Source of the DNA: Membranipora membranacea
Taxonomy: Eukaryota > Bryozoa > Gymnolaemata > Cheilostomatida > Membraniporidae
Direction of reading: 5' to 3'
NCBI GenBank assembly: GCA_914767715.1
Contig: OU612074.1
Location: forward strand, 4,791,501-4,855,500
DNA length: 64,000 bases
Position numbers and translations under genes: made by a program. Shown here piece after piece: positions 30,441 to 41,084 of this stretch. Under the pieces are notes generated by a model. It was given only the letters and a program-made list of their open reading frames with translations. It made no database searches and had not been told where the DNA came from. The number at the start of each line of letters is the position of its first letter. Position 1 is the first letter of the stretch.

Positions 30441-32334
30441 TCAGCGGTTATTAAGCCTAAATTTCGTCGCATCAAGGTAGAATGTATGTATAGGAGAGAG
30501 TGAGTCCGCAGTCATGATTTTGCTCTGTAGGGTAGAGCAATGCGTGTCAGAGTTTTCCATCTTATGCGATCCCCCCAATGGGACGTCAACCCATAACTCC
30601 TGCTGATGCTGATTCTTACCATCCTTGTAGATGGTCAAGGCCTCCTCAACCAAGGAGTGATACTTTACTCCTTGCCTCAACCAATGTATCTCTGGCTTAA
30701 AAAAACATAAGCATTTACTTTTATATCATACTGACAATCTAAGATACAAGTCTCTGCTACATACAATTCTTTACCGTTACCTTTGAGATCTAAAGAGAAG
30801 TTCAGCTCATTCAAAACATTATTATTCAATCATATATTATCAACTTGACCAACATCATTGATGATATTATTTCCTTTCTGTTTATTTTTTTTGTTTTAAA
30901 TTTTTTTTCTGGCACCGAGTGCAAAACATTTCGAACGAGATGACTTTGGTTGCCAATAAAAGTATATATTATCATTAGTCAGTTTAGTTTAGTTTGGGTC
31001 TGATTAACCAAAATAAAAATTGTAAGAGAATAAGCTAAAGCTATCTAGCAAATAAATTTTCTCCACTATGAAGCGACCTTGTGCCATAAATACACCTTAC
31101 CAATGGGTTGTCAATTTGTACTTTGCTGTAATCACTTGCTTGCTAACTTTCAGACAACAACTTCTTGAATTGGCTGATACTGTTACCATCTAAAAATCTC
31201 TAAAATCGTTCTGGATTAATGAACGAGGCAACAAGGTATATATTGAAAACTAGTGTTTGTTGCTGTAATATTGGTACATGCTAGTTGATTTTGATGAATC
31301 ATGACATGATCAGTAGTTGGTTTGATGTCTAATTGTATTGCTAGTTTGTCCTATATCCTTGCTTTTAACCTGTTCTCATTCTTGTTTGTAGTTGAATGGT
31401 TTTTCCCATGACTCAGTCTCAGTAAACCATATACTTCCTAAAAATCCGAGCTACAGAAACGGTAGGGATATCTGCTATTGCATTATATTTGATTCCATAA
31501 CGCTTCGACTTGTCAGTGCTATAAAGATATAAACAAAAATTGATTGTTTGCAAATGTTTGTGCATAGTTTGGCCATGCAATGAGTATTTATAATCTTTGG
31601 TTTGGCCATGTGCTGTTTTCAATGCACATTTATCACATGGCAAACTTTTGTTTGCTTGATCCAAATATCATACATTTGAGAGTGCTGGGGGCTGCAATAC
31701 TCTTTAGCACCATTCTAGATCAAGCTTGATCCGATTGCCTGCGTTCCAGTTGCTCTCTTCCACTGGTGACTCGTGGATAGGGAGCAACTCAAAATGCAGG
31801 CAAATGGACCAAACTTTTAATTATCAGTTTTACTGTAGCGCTGCATCAAGTGGGTTTCAGCGGGCTGACCTGTATAAAATATTTGAGAATTCATAAACAC
31901 TGCAGAATTCACAGGTTCCTGGCAAATGAAAGGTAAGATCCTGTCCATCATTCTGCATACTGACAAGGCTAAGCTCTATGTTTATCAAAATAAAATAAAA
32001 TAAAAATTTCTTTCGCAACAAATGGGATGCAGGAATTAAACTCGGTTATACCCAGATGTAGAATGGAGTAACATAAGGTAGCTCGAAGTCCCATGTACTA
32101 CAAAACAGTGATAGTGGTAATGGATTAGCCATATTTATAACAACAACAAAATTTTGGAGAAACTAAAAAGAAAAATTCTACCTGCTTCATCATCTTCGGC
32201 TGGGATTGGAATTAATGTATCCAACTCTAATGATTTATGAATCTTTGTCTTAGAATCATAGTTCAGTGTTTTGTCCTCATGAATAAGAGCAGGGATCTCC
32301 TTTTCTAGCACATTTTGCACATTTTGCACATTTT
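30441..32334 (-). CDS. Unrecognised gene, two candidate exons (partial)
   Basis: The exon 32334-32182 has acceptor CAATAG and donor GTAGAA and reads NVQNVQNVLEKEIPALIHED, ending IPIPAEDDEA at phase 1. The exon 30691-30441 starts at phase 1 with IHWLRQGVKYHSLVEEALTI and ends at a stop (KFRLNN plus Arg). The joined frame is open for 134 codons. I recognise no family. The first exon begins at phase 1, so at least one upstream exon is missing; a decayed caspase-gene copy and a LINE lie there. An open stretch at 31535-31430 with an AG acceptor could be an alternative ending but its phase does not match. Could be a real gene, a remnant, or chance. Confidence 0.35.
31715..31817. mobile_element. MITE, family A
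   Basis: The left end is CTAGATCAAGCTTGATCCGA. The inner arms are TTGCCTGCGTTCC and AAATGCAGGCAAAT, and the right end is GGACCAAACTTT. It lies in the intron of the unrecognised minus-strand gene. Confidence 0.75.
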
Positions 32335-32387
32335 CTATTGCAGGGGACAGCAAAAACCAACAGAAAAGCAAATAAAAGCCAAACCAC

Positions 32388-33060
32388 GATCTATAACGAA
32401 GGAGTAGAGGAAATCATTTAGGGATGTCGGCTTCGAGTTGAAAGGCAAAAACCCATCACAGTACTTACTGCAGAATAAGACAATCGAAATACTGAGAGAT
32501 TTAGATAATGCATGAGCTTCAAAATGCACTTATTCTCGAAAAGTTTGAGATCAAACTCAAGCAGCAAAAAAAGAAAAAGCAGATGCTGAATAGCGTCAAG
32601 GTAGCTCTGTAGCTCCGTAGCTTCCGGTTTCTGCGAGTTCTGCTTGATAAAATTTATCTAAAAAGTTTATCTTGAGAACTTCGAGCTCCTCAACCAGGCC
32701 GTAATGTCACATGTTGATGATCAATTTGGAGAAGTGCTGAAGATCTAGACAGAATACGGCATCAAAATAAACCCTACCCGCCTCTGCGACTTGGCGCAGA
32801 TGTCTCTCCACGAAAAAAGCTGGAATCAGGATATCATTAAGGCACACGGTCATGTTTCATTCATAGAGAACAGGAGAAGGCAGAGATGGTTGCTTTAGTT
32901 TGCTAAAACACCTTCAACAGAGAAACTGCCAGACAGAAAAGGAGGGATAGTGCTAAGGAGGAAGCAGACTGTATTATAAAAGCTTTTTGATATAAAATAT
33001 TTATGGATTTATTTTATGCAGTGTCAGAGAATCATAGCCTGTAACAACCTGTTCCTGTCC
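32388..33060 (+). pseudogene. Decayed copy of the caspase-gene first exon and its intron edge
   Basis: It aligns along its length with 55075-55740. Matching blocks include AAAACCCATCACAGTA, AAAGCTGGAATCAGGATATC and GGAGGAAGCAGACTGTATTA. The copy carries several in-frame stops (after DNA for RDLDNA, after KVAL, and at EDL) and small indels, so it cannot encode the protein. It also matches the following intron (TTTATGCAGTGTCAGAGAAT), so it arose by DNA duplication, not by reverse transcription. The caspase exons that should follow are absent. Confidence 0.9.
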
Positions 33061-34009
33061 TTATGAGCCCTTGAGAAAATATACTTATGCAAGTTGAACA
33101 AAATACACAACTTGAAAATCATGTTACAGAACCAAGGATGATCACTTTTACATTTTTGATAATGATCTTAATTTTTTATTTTATTTTAGTAGGTTTGACA
33201 GTTGTGTCCGATATAGTTTTCCACGCTTATCGCGATGGTAATCATGTAGCTAGCTTACTATTGCGCAATAAGCGGCTAATTGCCAAAAACACTGCCAGCA
33301 AAAGGAAAGTGATGAATAAGGCAAATAGCGATATGGTTTCAAAACATTTAAATCCTGAAAGAGCATGTCAGAATTTGTGGATGTATAAGGTTTAATAGGC
33401 CTGCTATCATTATACCCGATTATACCCCTGCACATCACCTGTGTATATGATCGTCATCAAGCAACACTATACTTTTTTAATTTGGTGCCACCTGGAAAAC
33501 TGGCTTTGTATTTATCCTCCCAGCGTATTACATAAGGTTTAAATACTCTGAGTCTGTCGTTTAGCATTTGGTATGCATTTTTTATGTAATCATAATAGTT
33601 TCATTAAAAAAGTTTATAAGGTTCTATAACAAATAAAGCAAAAATTAACATCTGAAAATATCACAAAAAAGAGTGACCGATGAAAAACAGTAAAGTTGCA
33701 TTTCTAGCCACATTTTGCATAGGCTGCTGCTGGAATATTTAGCTGGAGCTGCTAGATTTAGCATCAGAGTCTGCTTGTACTATCCAGCTAGAGACTATAG
33801 TTAATAGTCTCTGATCCAACCTCATTGCACTTGAACTGAAAGCCATCGTTCACACTACTATAATGAAGCGTTTTTTTAATCTTTATAATTTTTGTTCAAT
33901 TTCAGGCTTGCTAACAAATTACACTACAGTATACTTATTTTCACTGTTTTACAGGAGAAGCGTGACTGTGCTACCTGAAATGATATGATTGGCTGTAAAG
34001 GAGCTGCTG
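33061..34009. other. No gene firmly supported
   Basis: A plus-strand frame at 33087-33395 (102 aa) has a hydrophobic segment FTFLIMILIFYFILVGLTVV and a basic tail. I recognise no family and see no supporting splice context, so I do not call it a gene. The rest is AT-rich, without recognisable features. Confidence 0.4.
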
Positions 34010-35316
34010 GGGGGAACTCTTTATTGAAATACCATCATACCAAATATTATTCACAGCATACATCACATCATGTTAAAAGCAGGAACGACAGGGATAAGGC
34101 AAGTTAACTGCCAGTGTTGTCATGTTGATACCAACAGGGGGAAATGAATTGCAAGTATCCATAGTTTCCTGCCCTTTCAGATACTTTGAGCCACAAAAAA
34201 CTCCACCTACCAATAATATGCAGGCAGACACTGGTATCACTTCGTTTGATGAGTTTAGTGAGTTGTCTCCTCAAGATGTCTGCAAGTTTCGACACCTTAA
34301 AACTTCACACCTTGATCATCTGCCCACTAAACAGTTCTCCATAGTTTGGCCATCTTTGTTGCCTCTTGTTACTAAACTGGTCAATTCATCCCTGATATCG
34401 GGAGTTTTCCCCCATTTGTACAAACAGTTGTACATCACACCAGGGAGAATGATCACACCACTCATCAAATCTTCTAACCTAGATGTAGAATCTCTTAAAT
34501 CCTATCGTCCCGTATCTAATCTATCTTTCATTTCTAAGGTATTAGAGACTGCTGTTGGAAAACAGCTTACAGCTCATCTTGACACCAATTCATTATTGGA
34601 TGCACACCAATCAGCGTACCATCAAGGACATAGCATGGGGACAGCTCTGCAGCATGTCCATTCGTCTGTATGCCAGTAGCTAGTACAGTGTTCTTGATTT
34701 TCCTTGATTTGTCAGCAGCATTCATAGAGTTATCCCCCTAGAGCTATGACTCAATGTTTACTTCCTGTGGAGGCATGTGTATCCGGCGGCCATATTGGAT
34801 TTGTGTAGCAACATATAAACAAATCACTATAGACTGTTGAACAAAATATAATTCTATGGTGAGGAGTTAGCTTTTTAAGATTTAGCATTGATGCTAGAAA
34901 GAAGATAGATAGATGCTACTTCCATAAATGTATTCCATTGCTCCTATCAAGCACAGACTGATACACAGATATAATATTTTAATTCATAGACAATAATGAA
35001 ATAGACCATAAACATAAAACAAATTGGATTAGATCATATCAGATTACAAGCAGAGTCCATTATGCAAGACTATATATTATTATGTTTAAATACACCAAGA
35101 CCACTCAACTTTGATTGATCCTTTCCCTTACTCCCATGAATAACTGTTTTGTTGTTATGCTTTACATAGTGCTCTATACGAATATCAAAATATTTTCTGG
35201 CTATTTCCCTGATCAACTGTTTGCTGTGATACAAACTATCCTCGCACAGCTAGGAGTAAAATTTACTCATAGCTGTGAGCTTTGGGAGGGAAATAATGAC
35301 AGAGGATTTTCTACAA

Positions 35317-35696
35317 TTACACTGCGGAATAACAAAGCCACAAACACCGCTTTATAATATTATTCACAGACTGTGGGACAGCCACAAGGCCACCGCCATC
35401 CTTTATGTTCAGTTGCTGTGTGGATTTGTTACTGATGTGACTTTGATAGTCATGATCTAAGACACACTGACCTCGTTTCTCAACCAAAGCTTCGGCACAT
35501 AAGATGTGCTGGAAAAGTGACCACTGAAGGAACGGCATCAGTTTTAGATATGACTGTCTCGGCACTACGGCGTAATCACTATCTTTAAAATGGTCGGAGC
35601 ACAATTTTGTCGACTTCTCAGCATTGAAGCCCTCTCTCTTCGTCGCAACCACCAATATTTTGGTTAGCTCAGGGTCTTTCAGTGGAAATCTAAATA
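35317..35696 (-). pseudogene. THAP-domain exon of a P-type transposase (partial)
   Basis: From an acceptor TTATTTAG at 35697 the frame reads FPLKDPELTKILVVATKR, then KSTKLCSDHFKDSDY and a LKLMP end. This is the C-terminal two-thirds of a THAP zinc finger (C-x2-H pair in LCSDHF; the FP box and the LKxxA/MP end). The first Cys pair should be in an upstream exon, which I could not identify. The catalytic RNase-H-like part is not visible. Downstream of the finger the frame runs on without recognisable domain. THAP binds transposon ends in this superfamily. Confidence 0.75.
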
Positions 35697-35912
35697 ACAA
35701 TGCATCGTAACAACGATTATTATTTGATTATGTATTCAAGTCTGATTCAATAACTACACAAAAACGCTAGTGGTAATACATCCGTGAGTCTATTGATTGG
35801 CCTGAATGATACTGTTACGTTTTTGGTGCCCTTGAATTCTAAAGCTCTGCTCTGACAAATGCAAAGAGTACAAAATAACAGTCATTGGTACCATTGAAGG
35901 TTTTGTCCCCCA

Positions 35913-36026
35913 CCAGTGGTCGAGCGCCCACCAAACAGCCCCCCCCCCCCACCACCAGCAACCAACAAAAGACACAACTTCTCTTGTTGATTGGTGGTGG
36001 TTTTTTGAGGGGCACTAAACCACTGG
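35913..36026. mobile_element. Foldback element nested in the P-type transposon
   Basis: CCAGTGGTCGAGCGCC with ACCACCAGCAACCAACAA is mirrored by TTGTTGATTGGTGGTGG and GGGGCACTAAACCACTGG. The C-rich run at 35940-35950 is opposite a T-rich stretch. The arm CCAGTGGTCGAG also occurs in the foldback at 18763-18861. Confidence 0.65.
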
Positions 36027-36059
36027 ACGGGAATCAAACCCACAGGTGCCTGCAAAACT

Positions 36060-36271
36060 CAATTTTACACCAAATTTTGCTGCCATGGATCTTAGCTATA
36101 TCTTAGTACTTGTTTTTAGGGCATCTGGGTTAGTGCGATGCTACTTGGCTATTTTGCATGTGAGGAGCCCATGGCCTTATGCTTCTAAAGAGAAAAAAGC
36201 ACTAAGTCTGAAACCCAGAAAAAAGGTAATAATATCTAAGATTTATGGCAGCAAAAGTTGGTGTAAAATTT
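36060..36271. mobile_element. Second foldback element nested in the P-type transposon
   Basis: The left arm AATTTTACACCAAATTTTGC then TGCCATGGATCTTAG is mirrored by CTAAGATTTATGGCAGCAAA then GTTGGTGTAAAATTTG. Also mirrored are CATCTGGGTTAGTGC and GCACTAAGTCTGAAACCCAG. Arms of about 85 bp, spacer about 40 bp, non-coding. Confidence 0.75.
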
Positions 36272-36493
36272 GCCCAGTGCCCATGATAAGTGTTTCGAGT
36301 AATAGTACATAAATAATTCATTGTAAATTATAATATAAAAAAACTCACCAGTGGAATCTTTTAGATGAATGAATTGAAGAGATGAATCAGTTCACTGCAC
36401 AGTGAATGTGGGTAATCCAAAACTGTCCTAGCTGCAGAAAGAAACAAATGAATACACACAAATATGCCAATTATATTATATATTTGACTAGCT

Positions 36494-36718
36494 GGGGGGA
36501 CTTTCAATTAGAAACAGCCAAAATCGCAATCTTATCGCTCACTCACTGAGTGAGCGACACCTGCTAGGGGTCTCGCTCTCAGATCGCTCAGTCACTTGAT
36601 GGAACTATATACATTCAGAGTGAAAGATTTGGGAATGATTTTCTCTAATTGAAACACCAAGTGAGTGATAATTTTGAGCGATGTGATAGTGATGTGATAG
36701 CGATAACTTGCCCAGTCT
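36494..36718. mobile_element. MITE, family B (truncated copy) in the P-type transposon
   Basis: It shares its left end (GGGGGACTTTCAATTAGAAA) and interior (GAGTGAGCGACACCTGCTAG, TGATAATTTTGAGCGATGTG) with the complete copy at 14411-14670. It stops at GATAACTTGCCCAG, before the right inverted end. Confidence 0.75.
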
Positions 36719-38670
36719 GACAATGATATCCATTCTATTGGTCTTTCTACACTCAGTCTTGCAATTATGCAGGGCTAGCTGTAAAAAGATAGTAGAAAGG
36801 CAAACAGATGGGATCAGGGGGGGGATAGGAATGCTGGACAACAACAACATTGTTGAATGAAGAATGAAATTGAAAATGAAGAACGCATGCTTGCTATCCA
36901 AACAAATAACGATTCTGCAAATCACAAGTCCAATTAAAGGCAGAATGAGAATGTTTTAGTGTATGTGATGTGATAGGAAACAACTCAGCTTCTCAGAATA
37001 TGCAAGATTTATGCACCTACCTTGTCTTCCAGTTACACTTCTTTTTCCACCCAAGACCATGCTTCACTGAAACATCTATATATTTTACTCAACATCAGTT
37101 CCAAATCATACAAATACAGCTAGAAGATCTTTGTTATTTACCTGGGTTCTTCAATCTATGCCTGGGTTCATCAAATGTTGAGATCAGAAAAGAAGACCCC
37201 AGAGAAATCCATAAATTTGGTACCACAACTATAGAGCACAATGGAATGTTTATGTGTTGCTCCCCAAATCCAATATGGCTGACACCATACACACGCCTCC
37301 ACAGGAAACGCAATGCTATTAGCCAATGAGTCAAAGCTCTAGGGTGATAACTCTATGGCAGCATTCGACACTATTTCTCATGAACATCTCCTTTCTTTGC
37401 TCTCTTCTAAATTCATGGTCGGCGGTTCTGTTCTCAGATGGATAAAATCATATCTAACCGATCGATCTTTCAGATTAAAAATCAACAGTGACTTGTCTGA
37501 TCCTGTACCTTGCAATGTAGGTGTGCCTCAAGGCAGCGTACTTGGCCCCATTTTGTTTAATTGTGTGATGGCCTCATTACCTAGTCTACTTGATAATATC
37601 GGGGTGAAATGTCACATTTACTCTGATGACACCCAGTTCTGGGTGAGTTTTGGTGAGAGTGAATCCATCAACAATGAAATAACAGCAAGGTCAAGAGTCA
37701 GGCAAGCTTTCTCGATCATCTCCTCCTTCATGGAAAACAGCCATTTGAAACTTAATCCTGCAAAAACTCAATTCATCCCACTTTCACGCAATAAACAATC
37801 ATCCTCATTTTCATCACTCGAATTAACTGATCATGTCTCTGTTCCTCCTTCAGCTACTGTTCGAAATCTTGGCGTGATCATGGACTCTTTCAAATAAAAC
37901 GACTTAAATCAATCAGAACCTTTATTCCTGAAAGCCAGTTTTCCACACTCATACATGCATTCATAACAAGCAGGCTTGATTTCTCATTCTTCTACGCATT
38001 ACCTGACAATCCAGTCTCACGTCTCCAAGTCATTCAAAACTCCTGCGCCAAATGGACCACAGGTACAAACCAAACCATTATTCATCAGCCACTGAAGCCA
38101 GAGTTAAACTGCACTGGCTACCTTCCTACATTTCTCAATCTTTCACAACCGTAGACTTAATATTAAGTCTATGTTCACAACTTCTAAGCATGCCCAAACC
38201 ACATGTTTCAACTTAGCCAACGCTTTTGTGAGCAATTTTAAATGTAGGCTACAAACAGTGACTGGTCGATTCGTTAATTCCACTTTACCAGATGTATGGA
38301 ACTCCCTACCATCTTACCTTCATGATCTCTCTTCCACCTCCTCATTTAAATTACAGTTAAAAACCCATTTTTTCCGTGAAGCATATACCCCATATAATAT
38401 GTAGGTTTTATAGTGGGTTTTTAGGTGTTGGGCAGTTGCCACTTGTATAGTTTTCATTATTTTATCTTTCATCATCTTTTGTCATCTCATTAATTAATTT
38501 TATGATAACAGAAATTTAATCAATTTTATTTATTTTACCAACAACAGGCTTATTTCATAGTATATGTTTCTATTTTAACCTTTTATCACATGTACAACGC
38601 TTAGAAATAATTGTTTTTAAACAATTTTATTAAGCATTTCATAAATAAACTTTATTATTATTATTAATAT

Positions 38671-41084
38671 ACATTCTAACCTCAGATTTTTGCTCAACAC
38701 ATGGATAAATTGATCTACCAACATGCCATAATTTTTTCAGTTAGTTCCCAGTTTTTATGTGCTAAGGTGGTAAGACAACTCTGGTGCCATTGAGTTTGGA
38801 TGCCTAGGAGTATAAAATTATAGTAACAACAATGCAGTAATACAAGAACATATCCGGCCATCTGGATTTTGTGGGAATTCAGTGACACAGTTACTTTCCC
38901 TGAGGTTTAAGTATTGTTCCTGGCTGTAAGACCCAAACACCTCAAAGGAATTAGTTAGGTATTTTTTGCCAATTTTCCTACATGACTCAATATTATATTT
39001 TGCTTCATTTACTCTTACTTTATTAAAGCATGATTACTGATTCATATTTGGTTACTATTAACCAAAAAATTTTATGAGCACTTACTATAATCTATTACAT
39101 TTCTTTCGCATATACTCTTCACAGTGAATTAAATGCGATTTTCCCCAGCATACTATCAGGAAGGATCTCCAATCCTGTTCCCTCAGTGAAGAGGATGCTC
39201 AGGACATGATTTGATGGAGAAGTTTGATAGAGCTAGGCTTCCGGCAGGCACCCGCTACCCGAACAGGACAGAGCGGAGATAGGTGAGGATAGGTGAGGAT
39301 AAGGGCTGAGAAGTGCAATAGATATTTTTTCCCTTTGGCATCTCGTTTTGAAACGATTAAGACTTATTCCCAATGTCTCGGATATTGAAGTTAACGTCCA
39401 ATATTATGTAAGCATTGTTCAATGAATTTTAAGTGACTTGCACAGTATGAGCAGAATAAGATTTTGGTATTGGCACAGCCCAAAATCATGAAAATCAAAA
39501 TTAGTTTTAAGAGATGTTTTCCATGATTCAATAAAATCCACTCCAAGATTAAGCGACTGGAAAGATTTAGTCAAAAGATGGAAATAATTGGAAGAAAAAG
39601 TTGTATAAATGTTAATCATTGCAAGGATAGCACACTTAATTCACTGTGTAACCAGTATGTGGTGCGGTTTGGTACGCCACTGCACAAGTATTGTCTGGTG
39701 CAATATACTAATCTTATCATCACAGATACAACTAGTTGAGATTGTATCAGCTTTTCTCTTCCATGTCTTCGTGATATACTGGCTAAAATGCATCTTTCTT
39801 TGAAATTGAAAGACCCCTTCAATCCTGACCTCCACCCAATGTTACAAAGAACTGAACCTGACAACATCTTGAAAGCTGATATGGCGCTTGTCTGGATTTC
39901 ATTTTACAAACTGAAAGCAGCCTACTCATTTAGACTCTACTACGTTAGATATCTCTTAAAAAGCAGATGTCGAAAGCAAGCTCTTGGCGAGATAACTAAT
40001 TTTCTGCTGTTGACTCAGCATGCATGGGGACACTTCCTTTGGATAGATTTGTTTAAGTAGAATCTGGTTTCCGGCTCATATATATACCCGAAAATATTGA
40101 GATGAGATCTAAAGTATTGAGAATGCATTCAATATTAGTTCAAAACAACCGCCATTACTTTATCTTTGAATAAATCATAGCTGCATCTATAGCTATCTCA
40201 CATTCCCATCTTCACATATATTTTGGGTTCCAGATACACACTATGAGCGTTACTATCATCAATGCAAATAGCTTAGGTGCCTTTCTGTGTCTCATCATTT
40301 ATTGAAGCAAAGAGTAACAGGTTACTCCTTGATTGAAGTTGTCCATTAGTTCATGAATATTTTTTTAATGTGTCCTTGCCTGGCCTTTTCATATACCAGC
40401 AACACTCAGTCTTACCCATAAATGTATACATACCATTTATTTGTTTTTGATCAGGTCAGACAACTGAGTGAAATTTTTGTCACAGCACATATTCAATGCA
40501 AAACTAATCCAATTTTAGTTTACAGAAAGTCTCCCAATTGCTGGCCCATTGTGAGAACATAGATACCTTGTCATATCTTATCCAGTCATGCAAGAGATAT
40601 GATTGTATAATAGCAGCTGTTAACAAGGAGAGTGTCATTTTTAGCACTTATTATAGATATCTACTATTGATACTTCCTTGTCATATCGTATGGTCTGTAA
40701 GAGATATGATTGTATAAAAGTAGCGGTTCACAATGACACCGTCCATTGTTAGCAGTTGGTACGCTGTTATCTCAAAACCCTGATATCAAACTTTAAAATG
40801 CCATATTAACCTATTTTTTATCCAGATATTTTTTTATCAAAAACAGGCCATGTTTCTGTTCTTGTTACTGAACAGTACAAAGTCACGTGCCTGGATAGTC
40901 TCGCTAGGGGTGTGTCTTAATATCAACTGTAATGCAACATCAATAGACAGTGTTTTTCATGTATATAATAGGCTCGGGTTGGAGTATTTAAGAGACTGCT
41001 CCACCATCTATACATCATTTGAGCCAGCCGATTGATCTGTTGGCATTTTGAAGAAGAGTTTGAGAGTAAAACACAGCTACAGCT
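38671..41084. other. Intergenic region upstream of the lipoxygenase
   Basis: No gene was recognised. The open frames at 39609-40060 on both strands are short and resemble no family. A tandem-type duplication of a segment containing AAGAGATATGATTGTATAA lies at about 40566-40735. The lipoxygenase promoter should lie at the right edge. Confidence 0.45.
40566..40735. repeat. Imperfect direct duplication (unit about 110 bp)
   Basis: CCTTGTCATATCTTAT...AAGAGATATGATTGTATAA at 40566-40611 recurs, with changes, at 40675-40720 and continues for about 15 bases (AGCAGCTGTTAAC versus AGTAGCGGTTCAC). About 350 bp upstream of the lipoxygenase start codon. Confidence 0.6.

Larger units (their letters stand above)
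34723..37357. mobile_element. P-type DNA transposon (2,635 bp) inserted in the LINE
   Basis: Terminal inverted repeats of 31 bp with two mismatches begin CATAGAGTTATC and include CCCTAGAGCT and TGACTCA. The flanking target duplication is the exact 8-mer GCAGCATT (34715-34722 and 37358-37365); removing the element restores the LINE frame (LSAAFDTISHEH). Inverted similarity continues inward (CTGTGGAGGC near 34763 and GCCTCCACAG near 37296, then CCATATTGGATTTG), about 90 bp in total. The 8-bp duplication, 31-bp ends and a THAP-domain exon inside point to the P superfamily. No full transposase was found, so it is probably non-autonomous. It carries nested elements. Confidence 0.88.
34010..38670 (+). 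mobile_element. CR1/L2-type LINE, 5'-truncated, interrupted by a P-type transposon
   Basis: The upstream part (34122-34722) encodes the start of the reverse transcriptase region, with LKSYRPVSNLSFISKVLE and DAHQSAYHQGHS typical of CR1/L2/Rex elements. After the insertion the frame resumes at 37366 with FDTISHEHLLSLL, then GVPQGSVLGPILF and CHIYSDDTQF; the latter holds the catalytic box, here SDD where most have ADD. Frameshifts and stops follow 37895. The family's C-terminal WNSLPSYLHDLSSTSSFK is at 38300-38360. The 3' end is AATAAACTTTATTATTATTA. Endonuclease and ORF1 are missing, so it is dead. Confidence 0.88.

Noticed and set aside
33087-33395. 102-codon open frame with a hydrophobic segment
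   Set aside because: Possible small membrane protein, but no family, no promoter or splice context, and it sits between a pseudogene and a LINE.
39616-40060. Overlapping open frames on both strands
   Set aside because: Short, mutually overlapping and without resemblance to known families.
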